The notes below the pieces were generated by a model. It did no database searches and had not been told where the DNA came from. It saw only the letters and a program-made list of their open reading frames with translations. A DNA stretch of 64,000 nt from M3007 sp964484205 (GTDB lineage Bacteria; Bacteroidota; Bacteroidia; Chitinophagales; Saprospiraceae), in assembly GCA_964484205.1 (NCBI GenBank), contig CAZAEZ010000001.1:1-64000 (forward strand). The letters run 5' to 3'. A program made the position numbers and the translations under genes. The first letter of the stretch is position 1, and each line of letters opens with the position of its first letter. Shown one piece after another: positions 1 through 8,584 of the stretch.

Positions 1-50
1 CAAGTTTAATACATCACCAAAAAATCGTTCAACTTGTGGGTAATCGGGAG

Positions 51-376
51 CCCCGAGGGGAGGGGGGCTTCCCCTCTGCAATATTTTTGCTTGGAATGCG
101 GGCATTCCCCCCTCCCCTCGGGGGCATAGCCATCAACTTAAGGCGACCAGGTTTGAAATTCAACTGATTACATGATTGAAGATTACATGATTACATGATT
201 GAAGAAGTGGTTCACCATTCTGAAAAGGTTGAAATATTGGATGCTTTATTAAAAATGTTGTGCACACTACGGATACTTCTTCAATCATGTATTCATGTAA
301 TCAATTAATCGTCAATCTATTACTACTTAAAATCCCTTAAGTTGATGGCTCTGCCCCTCGGGGGGAGGGGCAGGGG
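51..376. repeat. Nested palindromic intergenic element (MITE/REP-like)
   Basis: The first 436 bases hold no credible gene. Instead there are nested inverted repeats: a G-rich 17-bp perfect pair (51-67 with 107-123), an outer 23-bp pair with one mismatch (121-143 with 335-357, sharing GCCATCAACTTAAGG), and an inner 27-bp pair with one mismatch (181-207 with 276-302), the latter built from direct copies of ATTACATGATTGAA. A further small G-rich hairpin follows at about 353-371. This could fold as a ~240-nt cruciform or a long hairpin transcript. It resembles a non-autonomous palindromic element rather than a simple terminator, but no target-site duplication was recognised. Confidence 0.6.
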
Positions 377-436
377 GTGGGGCCGGGAGTGGAACTGAAA
401 ACGCAGGAAAATCATACACAATTTTTTTCCTCCTGC

Positions 437-1063
437 CTATTGATACCAAACCTTCACAAAATCAAAATCCGCTTTGAAGTTGATCTCCTTCTGCTCGCCT
501 TCGGCAATGGTGATGGACGCGGGCGCCGGTTCGTTGAAAATCGGGATGATGGCGCCGTTGCCACCGCGAATCCGGATCACCACACCGTGGCTGACCTGGT
601 CGGGTTGGTCCCAATGGACGCCCAGGGTGGCGGATTTCAGGGTCGGGTCGTTGATGTAATCATGCCGGAAACCGAGTGCCAGCGCGGAGTAAGTGCCGGG
701 CTCCAGTTCGATTTCGTAATTGTACGTGGTTTTGCCGGGCGTGTAGGTGAAAATTACCGGGTTTTGGGAATTATACGGTGCGCCAACCGCGAAGGTGCCG
801 CCCAATACGTTCGGGCCAAAAAAATTGTCCGGAACAGCGCCCCAGCCGGCAAGCGGATCAAGACTGAATTCCGGGAAAATAGTCAGTTCCACATCGCCGC
901 TGTCTACCCAGGTTGCCCAGGTATCTGCATTTTCGATGGTGATGGTGCCGTAAATTTTGGTGGTGGCCGGGTCGTCGTCTTTGCAAGCGCCGAGGAACAG
1001 CGTGGCGCCGAGCGCGATAAAAGTTAACGCCTTAAACAGGGTGGTTTTGGTTGCAACAGTCAT
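437..1063 (-). CDS. Hypothetical lipoprotein
   Basis: A 208-residue protein of unknown function. The N-terminus is a lipoprotein signal: hydrophobic stretch at residues 10-26 ending in a lipobox (FLGAC, lipidated Cys27) followed by acidic residues (KDDDP), which in Bacteroidota fits the surface-export signal of lipoproteins. The rest is beta-rich, rich in aromatic and acidic residues, and resembles a carboxypeptidase-regulatory or immunoglobulin-like fold (YGTITIENADTW near the start, LEPGTYSALALGF in the middle), but I recognise no named family. It lies divergent to the pectinesterase and may be a surface glycan-binding accessory of the pectin locus; that is inference from position only. The ATG start at 1063 gives a normal signal peptide. 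Confidence 0.7.
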   Translation of the reverse strand: MTVATKTTLFKALTFIALGATLFLGACKDDDPATTKIYGTITIENADTWATWVDSGDVELTIFPEFSLDPLAGWGAVPDNFFGPNVLGGTFAVGAPYNSQNPVIFTYTPGKTTYNYEIELEPGTYSALALGFRHDYINDPTLKSATLGVHWDQPDQVSHGVVIRIRGGNGAIIPIFNEPAPASITIAEGEQKEINFKADFDFVKVWYQ

Positions 1064-1336
1064 TGCTATCGAATTTGAAAAGTTTGTGAAAAAAAGGACG
1101 CCGTTTCAGGCGTGGTTAATTAAGGCTGCAAACCTAGGCTTACCGGTATTGCCAATTCTCATGGTTCTGTAAAATTACCCGTGGGACCAGCCTAAATCCG
1201 GGCAGGTTTCATTTGGAAAAAAATCTGAAGTGAAATTTTGCACCGTCAAAGTGAATTATTGATAGTCCGGCGCTTGAAAATGCGGGTACCTTGCCCGGAC
1301 TCGAATTCAAATTTTTCAAGCTGTCAATTGCAATCG

Positions 1337-4084
1337 ATGATCAACTTTTTACGCAAGGTGCTGTATTGCCTGTTTTTGGCCCTGTTGCCGGGTGCTGCCG
1401 GATTAAGCGCCCAATCCGTAACCCCCGATATTATTGTCGCTCCGGATGGTTCCGGCGATTTTACCAAAATTCAGGCTGCCATAAACGCCGCTCCGGATTT
1501 TAGCGTGGAACCCACCATCATTTACCTCAAACGAGGGGTATACGACACCGAAAAACTCCTTGTCCCCGCCAATAAAACCAACCTGGTTTTTATCGGGGAA
1601 AGTCGGGAGGAAACCATTATCAGCTATCACCTGCATGATTGTGCCATCGGTGGTTTTAACGGGAAATGCCCGGCCGCCGACGCCATGCTTTGGTCGGGCG
1701 ATAATATCCTGACCGCTGCGACGCTCACCATTTTGGGCGATGGGTTCAAAGCCGAAAACCTGACAATCCGCAACACCGCCGGCCCGGTCGGGCAGGCACA
1801 GGCCGTCACAGTGCGGGCCGACCGCGTTATTTTTCGAAATTGTACCCTGAGCAGTTATCAGGACACCATTTATTTCTGGAGTCAGGCCAAACGCTCCTAT
1901 TTCGAAAACTGCCTGATCATTGGCCGCACCGACTACATTTACGGCAGCGGCACCGTTTTTTTTCAGCAATGCGAAATCCGCAGTTGGGGCGGTGGCTGGA
2001 TCACGGCGCCTTCCACAGCGCTGGCGCAACCGCACGGATTTGTATTCAACCAATGTGCCATCACATACGCCCAGGGCAGTCCGCGGCCCGGTGATGACGG
2101 CGCCCTGGTTGCGCTCGGTCGCCCCTGGCAGAACTACCCGAAAGTAGCCTGGCTGTATTGTGCCATGACGGAAAAGATCAACCCATTGGGTTGGCCCGAC
2201 AAATGGAATATGCCCTACGCCGACACCAGTCCCGACCTCCACCTGTACGAATACATGAATACGGGCCCGGGCGCCAACATGAGCGGCCGCGCCAATTGGG
2301 CGGGCCTCCGGGCGCTCCTGCCCGCCGAAGCGGCAAACTACTCGATGCAGGCGGTGCTTTCCGGCAATGACGACTGGGATCCGACAGCCGAGCCGCCACT
2401 GGTTAAAACCTACAACTGGACCGGCGCAGGAAGCGACCCGGGTTGGTTTACCGCCGAAAACTGGAACCCCTCCGGGATACCCGACACCAGTGAAGCCGCT
2501 TTCGTCAGTGGGGCCCATACCATTACAGCCAACGGCGGCCATTTTGCCGCCGATCTGACCCTTGACGATGGCGCCAGTCTGGAAGTCACAGCGCCCAGCG
2601 CGTTCACCTTGCTTGCCATTGGAAATGCCGGCATTGAAGGCACTGGTCCGGCCAGCCTGAACGGCCGCATTCGCACGCGCGACAGCCTGTGGCTGGGTTC
2701 AACCGGGCAGTTTGATCTTGCAACGGAAATTATTGGCGTCCACCACATTCAAAAAACGGGCGCCGGAACGGTGCAACTCACATCCGGAAACCCCGGTTTC
2801 GCAGGGTTTTGGACGGTTTCGGAAGGGATTTTGGCCGCTGCCGCTCCCAACGCATTGGGCGAAGCCCGGCGCGTCACGGTAGGAAATCCCGGGACCTTGC
2901 TGATCGACAGTCCGAATGCCTATTTTGTAGAAACTCCGCTGTACGTGGCGCCGGGCGGGCAGTTGGTTTTGAATGCGGATATTGCGCTCAGCGCGTTTTA
3001 CCTCGACGGCCAACTCCAGCCTGTTGGTGCATATTCGGCAAGCAACCTGCCCGGCGTGATCAGTGGCCCCGGCAAGGCCCTGGTTGGTCGGCCGGACACG
3101 TTTGAATTCGTGGGGGGCGCCAACGGCAACTGGGATAATCCCGACCATTTTGCTCCCGCGCTGCTCCCAGAAGGGGGCGAAACCGTTTTTACCAAAATTG
3201 AAATGGAAACGACGGCATTTGTTTTTCCGGCAGATGTTGTCGTTCAGGCGCCGGGCGGGCGTATCCGGCTGCGCGGGGTGCACAGCGCCACGGGGGTGAT
3301 TTTTCTGGAAAATGGCTCCAGCCTCGGGTATGCAACTTCCGGAACGGGATTTACCCTGAATGCCGCAATACAAGTTTCCGGCGCGACACAATTAAACATG
3401 AACAGCCGGGCGGTGCCTGATCACTTCATGCGCCTGGGTGGACCGATCGGCGGAAACGGAAAAATCACAGCGAATAACCAGCGTGCCGATACGGAAAATA
3501 CCGGCATCGTGGAATTGTCGGGCGACAACAGCGCCTTCAGCGGCATCTGGGACTTGACCCTCCAGAGTGCCAACCCGAACAGTATTGCCAGTATTCGGGG
3601 AATCTCGGCAAATGCTTTTGGCCACGGCACGATTGAAGTTGGCCTGGAAAACCGCGTTGTACTGGGCCATGAAAAATGCGCCGGCGATACCTTGCGCGTC
3701 AACCTGGCTGGAAATAGCCGCATTTTGCTTGATACCAATGTGGCTGTAAACCAGGCAATCATCAATGGTTCGAACCTGGCAAATGGAACTTATGGTACTG
3801 CTACCAATCCCACGTACTTTGAAGGCCCGGGTTTTCTGAGCGTCGGTGCAAGTACGGCAGTGGAGGAACCTGCAATGAAGCACTATGTTTATACTTCAAA
3901 TAACCGGCTTTATGTGAACGGTGTGAAAAGCTGCATTTCTATTTTTGCCATCAACGGCCGGGTAGTAATTTCTGAAAACAAATCGAAAGAAATTTCCCTG
4001 GAGGCGCTACCAGGTGGAATCTATGTGGTGCAGTTTAGTATTGACGGGTATGAGGGAACTAAGAAAATTGTAGTGTCGTGGTGA
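1337..4084 (+). CDS. Secreted CE8 pectinesterase with beta-helix tail and T9SS sorting domain
   Basis: Pectin methylesterase: removes methyl esters from homogalacturonan, exposing acidic pectin for pectate lyases. The 915-residue product starts at ATG 1337, which gives a clean signal peptide (MINFLRKVLYCLFLALLPG..SAQ); longer readings upstream need a TTG. CE8 hallmarks are all present: QAVTVRADR near residue 153, catalytic Asp176 in YQDTIY, Asp199 in DYIYGSG, and Arg262 in LGRPW. The catalytic domain ends near residue 350. It is followed by about 460 residues of beta-strand repeats including autotransporter-type strands (GTVQLTSGNPGFAGFWTV), and a C-terminal T9SS type A sorting domain (SIFAINGRVV ... 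LPGGIYVVQF). The enzyme is therefore exported through the T9SS, unlike the lipoprotein lyases opposite. Probably works with the divergent SusCD locus. Confidence 0.93.
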   Translation: MINFLRKVLYCLFLALLPGAAGLSAQSVTPDIIVAPDGSGDFTKIQAAINAAPDFSVEPTIIYLKRGVYDTEKLLVPANKTNLVFIGESREETIISYHLHDCAIGGFNGKCPAADAMLWSGDNILTAATLTILGDGFKAENLTIRNTAGPVGQAQAVTVRADRVIFRNCTLSSYQDTIYFWSQAKRSYFENCLIIGRTDYIYGSGTVFFQQCEIRSWGGGWITAPSTALAQPHGFVFNQCAITYAQGSPRPGDDGALVALGRPWQNYPKVAWLYCAMTEKINPLGWPDKWNMPYADTSPDLHLYEYMNTGPGANMSGRANWAGLRALLPAEAANYSMQAVLSGNDDWDPTAEPPLVKTYNWTGAGSDPGWFTAENWNPSGIPDTSEAAFVSGAHTITANGGHFAADLTLDDGASLEVTAPSAFTLLAIGNAGIEGTGPASLNGRIRTRDSLWLGSTGQFDLATEIIGVHHIQKTGAGTVQLTSGNPGFAGFWTVSEGILAAAAPNALGEARRVTVGNPGTLLIDSPNAYFVETPLYVAPGGQLVLNADIALSAFYLDGQLQPVGAYSASNLPGVISGPGKALVGRPDTFEFVGGANGNWDNPDHFAPALLPEGGETVFTKIEMETTAFVFPADVVVQAPGGRIRLRGVHSATGVIFLENGSSLGYATSGTGFTLNAAIQVSGATQLNMNSRAVPDHFMRLGGPIGGNGKITANNQRADTENTGIVELSGDNSAFSGIWDLTLQSANPNSIASIRGISANAFGHGTIEVGLENRVVLGHEKCAGDTLRVNLAGNSRILLDTNVAVNQAIINGSNLANGTYGTATNPTYFEGPGFLSVGASTAVEEPAMKHYVYTSNNRLYVNGVKSCISIFAINGRVVISENKSKEISLEALPGGIYVVQFSIDGYEGTKKIVVSW

Positions 4085-4092
4085 TTTAAAAC

Positions 4093-4188
4093 TTCGGCTC
4101 ATGTTCCGGTTTGGCTGAGGGGGGGACAAGTGAGGCGGTGACTGATAGTCACCGCCTCACTACCAGCCCGCTGGGAACATGAGCCGAA
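4093..4188. terminator. Double palindrome after the pectinesterase (REP-like core)
   Basis: Two nested perfect inverted repeats lie 9 bases after the pectinesterase stop. The outer 15-bp arms are 4093-4107 and 4174-4188; the inner 14-bp arms are 4130-4143 and 4147-4160 around a GAT loop. The inner hairpin (GTGAGGCGGTGACT and its complement) belongs to the same pattern as 15743-15776 and shares a GACTNNNAGTC core with 24132-24154. It probably stops transcription from the pectinesterase and may be a dispersed palindromic repeat. Confidence 0.6.
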
Positions 4189-4208
4189 ACTTAAAATAAA
4201 TTCAAATC

Positions 4209-4480
4209 ATGAAAAAACGATAGCCTGTCTTGTCCTGATGTTCGTGGTTACGGCCATGTTGCCGGCTCAGGAAATGAATCTTTATTCCGGCCCGATTCTG
4301 AACAACAGGAGGAATGTGGCCGACCCGAAGCACGTTGAAGCCCGTTCTACCGGCGGGCGTTTTATTTCCGATACCGCTATCCCCACGCTGACGGCCTTTT
4401 TACCGGAGACCCAAACGGCAAGGCGGTGATCATTTGCCCGGGCGGCGGATACAGGGGGGACTCAGGGCAAACGCATCAAA
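4209..4480 (+). pseudogene. Decayed alpha/beta-hydrolase (acetylesterase) remnant
   Basis: The remains of a secreted alpha/beta-hydrolase of the acetylesterase group. From ATG 4209 the reading frame stops after four codons, but adding one A to the A-run restores MKKTIACLVLMFVVTAMLPA, a normal signal peptide, and continues as QEMNLYSGPILNNRR and IPTLTAFLP. A second frame change near 4405 is needed to read GDPNGKAVIICPGGGY, the oxyanion-hole region of the family. Shortly after this the similarity ends, so the catalytic serine and histidine regions are missing. At least two frameshifts and a 3' truncation make this a dead gene. It sits convergent to a pectate lyase and probably once belonged to the pectin locus. 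Confidence 0.75.
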
Positions 4481-4559
4481 ATCGCCCCGGATGGGGCGGT
4501 ATCTTGGTAGCAGTATTAGCCCACTCATGATTGTTTCCGGCCCAGCGGGCCGGTATTAC

Positions 4560-5939
4560 TTATTGTTGTCCCGAAACCAATTCATTCAAATAGACCTCCA
4601 AATTGGTATAACCCGCTTCCAGCGTTTTCAAGGCTGAATCATCCCGGTCCGGGTCGAGACCCCGGGCTTTTTCCCAGGTGTCGGGCATGCCGTCCGAGTC
4701 CAGATCCTGGGGAGAAGTACCGGTTTGCAGATTCGGCCAGCCACCGACAGTAGCCTGGGTGTCGATAATGCCGTCGCCAAAGGTCGGCTTGCCGGAGCGG
4801 ACCTCCCGCACAATCCGGGTGTCCAGCACATCGCGGTGCAATACGGCGCCGGCGTGCTCAAGCACATCGTCGAATACCGCTTGCGCCGGTTTGGTCGGCA
4901 CTTCCACCCGCATGGGAAAAGCCTGTTCGGAGCGGGCGGAATCTTTGTCCGGACAATGCACGCCACCGGCCCAGTTGTCTGCGCTGATTTTCGGGTAATT
5001 TTCTATGTAATTTCCTGCCACATAGAATTTTCCATAGGGCGAGAGTGGATTGACAATTCGGTTACTGACTTTTTGCGAGGTGGCGGGGCCGGCTTTGTAG
5101 TAGTTGTTAACCATGTTGTAATGCCCCTGCTCGCCGCCATATGCGCTGTTGTGTCCCCAGTTGAAAATCACGTTATTTCGAAAGTCGACCACCTCCCATT
5201 CCGGGTGATGGTGATACCGGGAGCCGCAAAAACGCGGGTTGCGGCTTGAGTGGTGTGCAAACAGGTTGTGGTGAAAAGTCGCATGGTTGCCGCCCCAAAT
5301 GCCGCCGTAACCATGTTCGCCTTTTTCATGGACCGACTTGTTCAGGCTTTCCGAAATGATGCACCACTGCACCGTCAGGTTTTCTGTATCGTAAATGCTC
5401 AGACATTCATCGGTCGACCAGCTGAAGGAGCAATGGTCAACAAGAATATTTTTTTGCCGGATGCAGCTGAGCGCGTCGTCCTGTTGCCGGGCCTCGTCGC
5501 CCAGGCGAAAGCGCATGTACCGGATGATGATATTGTCGGCATACAGCCGCACATTGTAATTTTTTATACAAATGCCGCCACAGGGCGCGGTTTGGCCGGC
5601 AATGGTCAGGTCGCCGTTGCGCACCCGGAGGGGCGATTGCAGAGCAATCGTACCGGCGACGGAAAACACCACGGTGCGCGGGCCTTCTGCCTCCACGGCT
5701 TCCCGAAAACTGCCGGGACCGCTGTCATTCAGGTTCGTCACGATCAACACTTTTCCGCCCCGGCCACCGGTGGTGTATTTGCCGCAGCCCTCGGCGCCGG
5801 GGAATGCAAGTTGTGCAGCGGTCACTTTTTCACTTGTTTCCACGGCCGGCGGAGCGCCATTTTTATAAGCGCGGTTGCAGGCTGCCATGCAGATCAGCAG
5901 CAGGGCTAAAATTGAAATATTTGTCTTTGTACTGCGCAT
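4560..5939 (-). CDS. PL1 pectate lyase lipoprotein (distal copy)
   Basis: Polysaccharide lyase family 1 enzyme, cleaving de-esterified polygalacturonate by Ca-dependent beta-elimination on a parallel beta-helix. The 459-residue product has a lipoprotein signal (ALLLICMAAC, Cys21). The enzyme domain begins at LAFPGAEGCGKYTTGG and contains VTNLNDSGPGSFREAV, the Ca-site region NILVDHCSFSWSTDE and the catalytic-arginine region SSRNPRF, followed by the usual C-terminal stretch with DLDSDGMPDTWE. It is the last gene of the minus-strand pectin cluster, 101 bases after the esterase, and is paralogous to the lyase at 7021-8502. Lipidation suggests it works at the cell surface or in the periplasm, after the exported pectinesterase. 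Confidence 0.92.
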   Translation of the reverse strand: MRSTKTNISILALLLICMAACNRAYKNGAPPAVETSEKVTAAQLAFPGAEGCGKYTTGGRGGKVLIVTNLNDSGPGSFREAVEAEGPRTVVFSVAGTIALQSPLRVRNGDLTIAGQTAPCGGICIKNYNVRLYADNIIIRYMRFRLGDEARQQDDALSCIRQKNILVDHCSFSWSTDECLSIYDTENLTVQWCIISESLNKSVHEKGEHGYGGIWGGNHATFHHNLFAHHSSRNPRFCGSRYHHHPEWEVVDFRNNVIFNWGHNSAYGGEQGHYNMVNNYYKAGPATSQKVSNRIVNPLSPYGKFYVAGNYIENYPKISADNWAGGVHCPDKDSARSEQAFPMRVEVPTKPAQAVFDDVLEHAGAVLHRDVLDTRIVREVRSGKPTFGDGIIDTQATVGGWPNLQTGTSPQDLDSDGMPDTWEKARGLDPDRDDSALKTLEAGYTNLEVYLNELVSGQQ

Positions 5940-6040
5940 TAGTTTTTGTTTTTAAACGCACCCGGCAGCAGGAACAGCAAATAGCCAACAGCCAATCGGC
6001 AGCAACAGGCAGGAATATTTATCATGCGCATAGCCGGTTT

Positions 6041-7024
6041 TTAGTCGAACACCTTTTTGAGAAATGTCAGGGTGTATTTCAAGGTAGGTTCAAACCAGGG
6101 GTGAACCAACCAAAAAGAATGCGGTGTGTCGGGTATCGTGTGCACTTCGCTGTAAATGCCGAGCCTGTTCAACATTTTTACCATGTCGTCCCGGCCAGCG
6201 TGAAAGCGCGGCACCGCGCTGTTGATGAACAGAAAGGGTGGGGTAGCAGCGTCCACATATTCCATCGGCGAAGCTGCTTTCCAGTTTGCTGCCGCTTCCG
6301 TTCTGCTGCCACCGAGCCATTTTCCGGCGGCCTGGCCTTCCGCGTCGGCTTCCGGATGGATGAATGAAACGATGCCGTCGACATTGATAACCGCCTGAAC
6401 AGTACTCGAGAAGTTTGGGTGAGCTGTTGTTTCTTCAAAATTTGCAGCGCCATTGGTTGTGCCCAGGAGGGAAGCAAGTTGCGCGCCGGCCGAACAGCCC
6501 AAAACGGCAATTTTAGCGGTGTCCAACCCAAACGCATTGGCATTTGCCCGCATCCAGCGGACGGCTTCTTTAAGGTCGTACACGGCCGCCGGGTATTGGG
6601 CCTCGGGGCTGAGCCGGTATTCCACAGCGGCGGCAACATAGCCCTTTCCGGCGAGTTGCTGGGCCATGGGCACCTGGTGCGCCTTGCTGCCGGAGCTCCA
6701 GCCGCCGCCGTGAATCAGGAGCACACCGGGGTACTTTTTCTTTTTTCGCTTTGCAGGGTAAAACAGGTCGAGTTGCAGCGCGCGTGCGCTCAGTTTTTTA
6801 TACACAATGCCGGTTTTCGCCCGCGCCTTTTTGGGCAAATCCGGTGCAATAGGCTGTACAAAAGGGTAGTATTTCCGCAGTTTCAAATAATTGCTGTGGA
6901 TCGAGTAGGTTGTATCCCGGGGGATTACAGCCTGTTGCGCCTGGCCGTTTTGCAAAAAAACCAGGGCGAGTACAAACGCAAGTGCATATTGAAAATCACT
7001 ACCTGTTTTTAGCATGCGCTTCAT
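6041..7024 (-). CDS. Secreted alpha/beta-hydrolase, probable pectin acetyl esterase (BD-FAE-like)
   Basis: A 327-residue esterase of the acetylxylan/feruloyl esterase-like group (BD-FAE or esterase/lipase fold). An N-terminal signal peptide (to about QAQ, residue 30) is followed by the oxyanion motif HGGGW (105-109), nucleophile Ser178 in GCSAG, and His302 in TPHSFW. The acidic member lies in the RFHAGRDDM segment (about 274-281), as in related Bacteroidota enzymes. In a pectin locus it most likely removes acetyl groups from pectin or its oligomers; feruloyl release is an alternative. The start overlaps the stop of the upstream lyase as ATGA (7021-7024), so the two are translationally coupled. 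Confidence 0.85.
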   Translation of the reverse strand: MKRMLKTGSDFQYALAFVLALVFLQNGQAQQAVIPRDTTYSIHSNYLKLRKYYPFVQPIAPDLPKKARAKTGIVYKKLSARALQLDLFYPAKRKKKKYPGVLLIHGGGWSSGSKAHQVPMAQQLAGKGYVAAAVEYRLSPEAQYPAAVYDLKEAVRWMRANANAFGLDTAKIAVLGCSAGAQLASLLGTTNGAANFEETTAHPNFSSTVQAVINVDGIVSFIHPEADAEGQAAGKWLGGSRTEAAANWKAASPMEYVDAATPPFLFINSAVPRFHAGRDDMVKMLNRLGIYSEVHTIPDTPHSFWLVHPWFEPTLKYTLTFLKKVFD

Positions 7025-8502
7025 TTTTGTTTGGCTACGATACTTGCCGCAAGGCTGTTGATGTATACTTCAATGTTGTCGTAGGCTGTGCTCAGGTCTT
7101 TGCCGTTGGCTTGTTTCAGGTTGGGATCCAGTTTTTTGGATTTTTTCCAATCGTCGGGCATACCGTCGCCGGAGCTGTCCGTGGGAAGGGCGGCAGTGCT
7201 CAGCACCGGCCATCCGCCGACGTCCTCCTGGGAGTCGATGATGCCGCCCGTGCTGCCTTTTGAACCGGCAGCAGCAAACGTGCCGTTTTGCACATGCTCG
7301 ACAATGCGTTGATCCACCGCATCTCTTGAAAGCGATGCACCGGCAATTTCCAGCACTTTTTCGTAGGCAACCTGGGCGGTATGCGTGGTTACATTGCCGT
7401 TGGTGGGGTGTTCCGCAGCCATGCGCATCGCCGCTTTGTCGGCAGCTGAAACTGCGCCGTAGCTGGCGTGGAATTGGTTGTAAACGCCGTAGGTCCAATT
7501 GTCGTTGGTGGCCTGGACGCTGCCGTGGACATAGTTGCCGTCGATGTAAAACTTGCCCCAGATGTCGTACACCGCCGTGCCGGCGTCTTTGTTTTTGTCG
7601 ATGGAAATGATGCGTGTTTTTTTGGAAGACGGCGTTGCCGGGCCGGACTTGTAGTAGCAGTTGACGATGTTGACGTTCATGGCTTCGCCGCCGTAGCAGC
7701 TGTTGTTTCCCCAGTTGTAAACGACATTATTCCGAAGGTCAACCAGGTCGGTAAGCGCAAACGCATCGCCGGCAAGTTCACCGAGGCGCGGGTTGCGGCT
7801 TTCGTGGTTGGCGATCAGGTTGTGGTGAAACGAGGCGTTTTTTCCACCCCAGATACCGCCGTAGCCGTGTGCGCCCTTGCTGTGGACGGAGTTGTTCAGG
7901 CTTTCGGAAATGATGGACCATTGGACGGTGCTATTCTCATTGGCATAAAACGTCATGCACTCGTCGACCGACCAGCTCACGGAACAATGATCAATGATGA
8001 TGTTTTTATGCGACCGGCCTTCCAGTCCGTCGGCCTCCTGGTTTTTGGCGTCGCCAAGGCGGAAACGGATAAACCGGATGATCACATTATCGGCATTGAG
8101 GACCACCGGATAATCGCGGATGCAAATGCCGTCGCCGGGCGCCGTTTGGCCGGCAATGGTGATGTCGCCGAAGCGGATATCCAGTTTTGATTTCAGTGCG
8201 ATTGTTCCCGAAACCTGAAACAGCACATAGCGCGGGCCGACAGTTTCCACCGCAGCGCGCAAACTTCCCGGTCCGGAGTCGTTCAGGTTGGTGACAAACA
8301 ACACCTTGCCGCCCCGGCCTCCGGTGGTGTTTTGTCCGAACCCTTCAGCCCCCGGAAAAGCGAATGCCGGTTCAACGACCTGCACGGGCCCGTCGGGTGG
8401 GTCTACGGGATCGGGGTTGTCTCCACCTGATTTTTCGCAAGCGAAAAAAGGTGCTGTGCAAAAAAACGCTGCCCAAAGCAGCAGGTATCTTGTTTGGAAC
8501 AT
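7021..8502 (-). CDS. PL1 pectate lyase lipoprotein (proximal copy)
   Basis: Second PL1 pectate lyase, 493 residues, with lipobox PFFAC (Cys22) followed by a Pro/Asp/Gly linker (GGDNPDPVDPPDGP) that would lift it off the membrane. The enzyme domain starts at FAFPGAEGFGQNTTGG, with VTNLNDSGPGSLRAAV, the calcium-ligand region IDHCSVSWSVDECM and catalytic-arginine region ESRNPRLGE. It matches the copy at 4560-5939 along most of its length, so the pair arose by duplication; it carries an extra insertion near the C-terminus (VAYEKVLEIAGASLSRD region retained in both, with different loops). It follows the DUF5123 lipoprotein after a hairpin and overlaps the esterase start by four bases. Confidence 0.92.
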   Translation of the reverse strand: MFQTRYLLLWAAFFCTAPFFACEKSGGDNPDPVDPPDGPVQVVEPAFAFPGAEGFGQNTTGGRGGKVLFVTNLNDSGPGSLRAAVETVGPRYVLFQVSGTIALKSKLDIRFGDITIAGQTAPGDGICIRDYPVVLNADNVIIRFIRFRLGDAKNQEADGLEGRSHKNIIIDHCSVSWSVDECMTFYANENSTVQWSIISESLNNSVHSKGAHGYGGIWGGKNASFHHNLIANHESRNPRLGELAGDAFALTDLVDLRNNVVYNWGNNSCYGGEAMNVNIVNCYYKSGPATPSSKKTRIISIDKNKDAGTAVYDIWGKFYIDGNYVHGSVQATNDNWTYGVYNQFHASYGAVSAADKAAMRMAAEHPTNGNVTTHTAQVAYEKVLEIAGASLSRDAVDQRIVEHVQNGTFAAAGSKGSTGGIIDSQEDVGGWPVLSTAALPTDSSGDGMPDDWKKSKKLDPNLKQANGKDLSTAYDNIEVYINSLAASIVAKQK

Positions 8503-8522
8503 GTTTTTGAAATTTTAAAAGA

Positions 8523-8551
8523 AAAGGCATGGCCGGAATGACCATGCCTTT
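8523..8551 (-). terminator. Intra-operon hairpin between binding lipoprotein and pectate lyase
   Basis: Perfect 10-bp arms (8523-8532 and 8542-8551, AAAGGCATGG) with a 9-base loop, followed on the minus strand by a T-rich run (TTTTCTTTTAAAATTT). It looks like a Rho-independent terminator or 3'-end stabiliser, placed so that susC, susD and the binding lipoprotein could be expressed more strongly than the lyase genes behind it. Confidence 0.65.
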
Positions 8552-8584
8552 CGGAATCATCCTATAATCAAACTATTATGAAGC

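Noticed and set aside
1403..2542. A 379-codon minus-strand open frame
   Set aside because: It lies opposite the CE8 domain, whose catalytic motifs are complete on the plus strand.
4434..4637. A 67-codon plus-strand frame after the decayed esterase
   Set aside because: It covers the 3' part of the dead gene and the tail of the pectate lyase in another frame; not protein-like.
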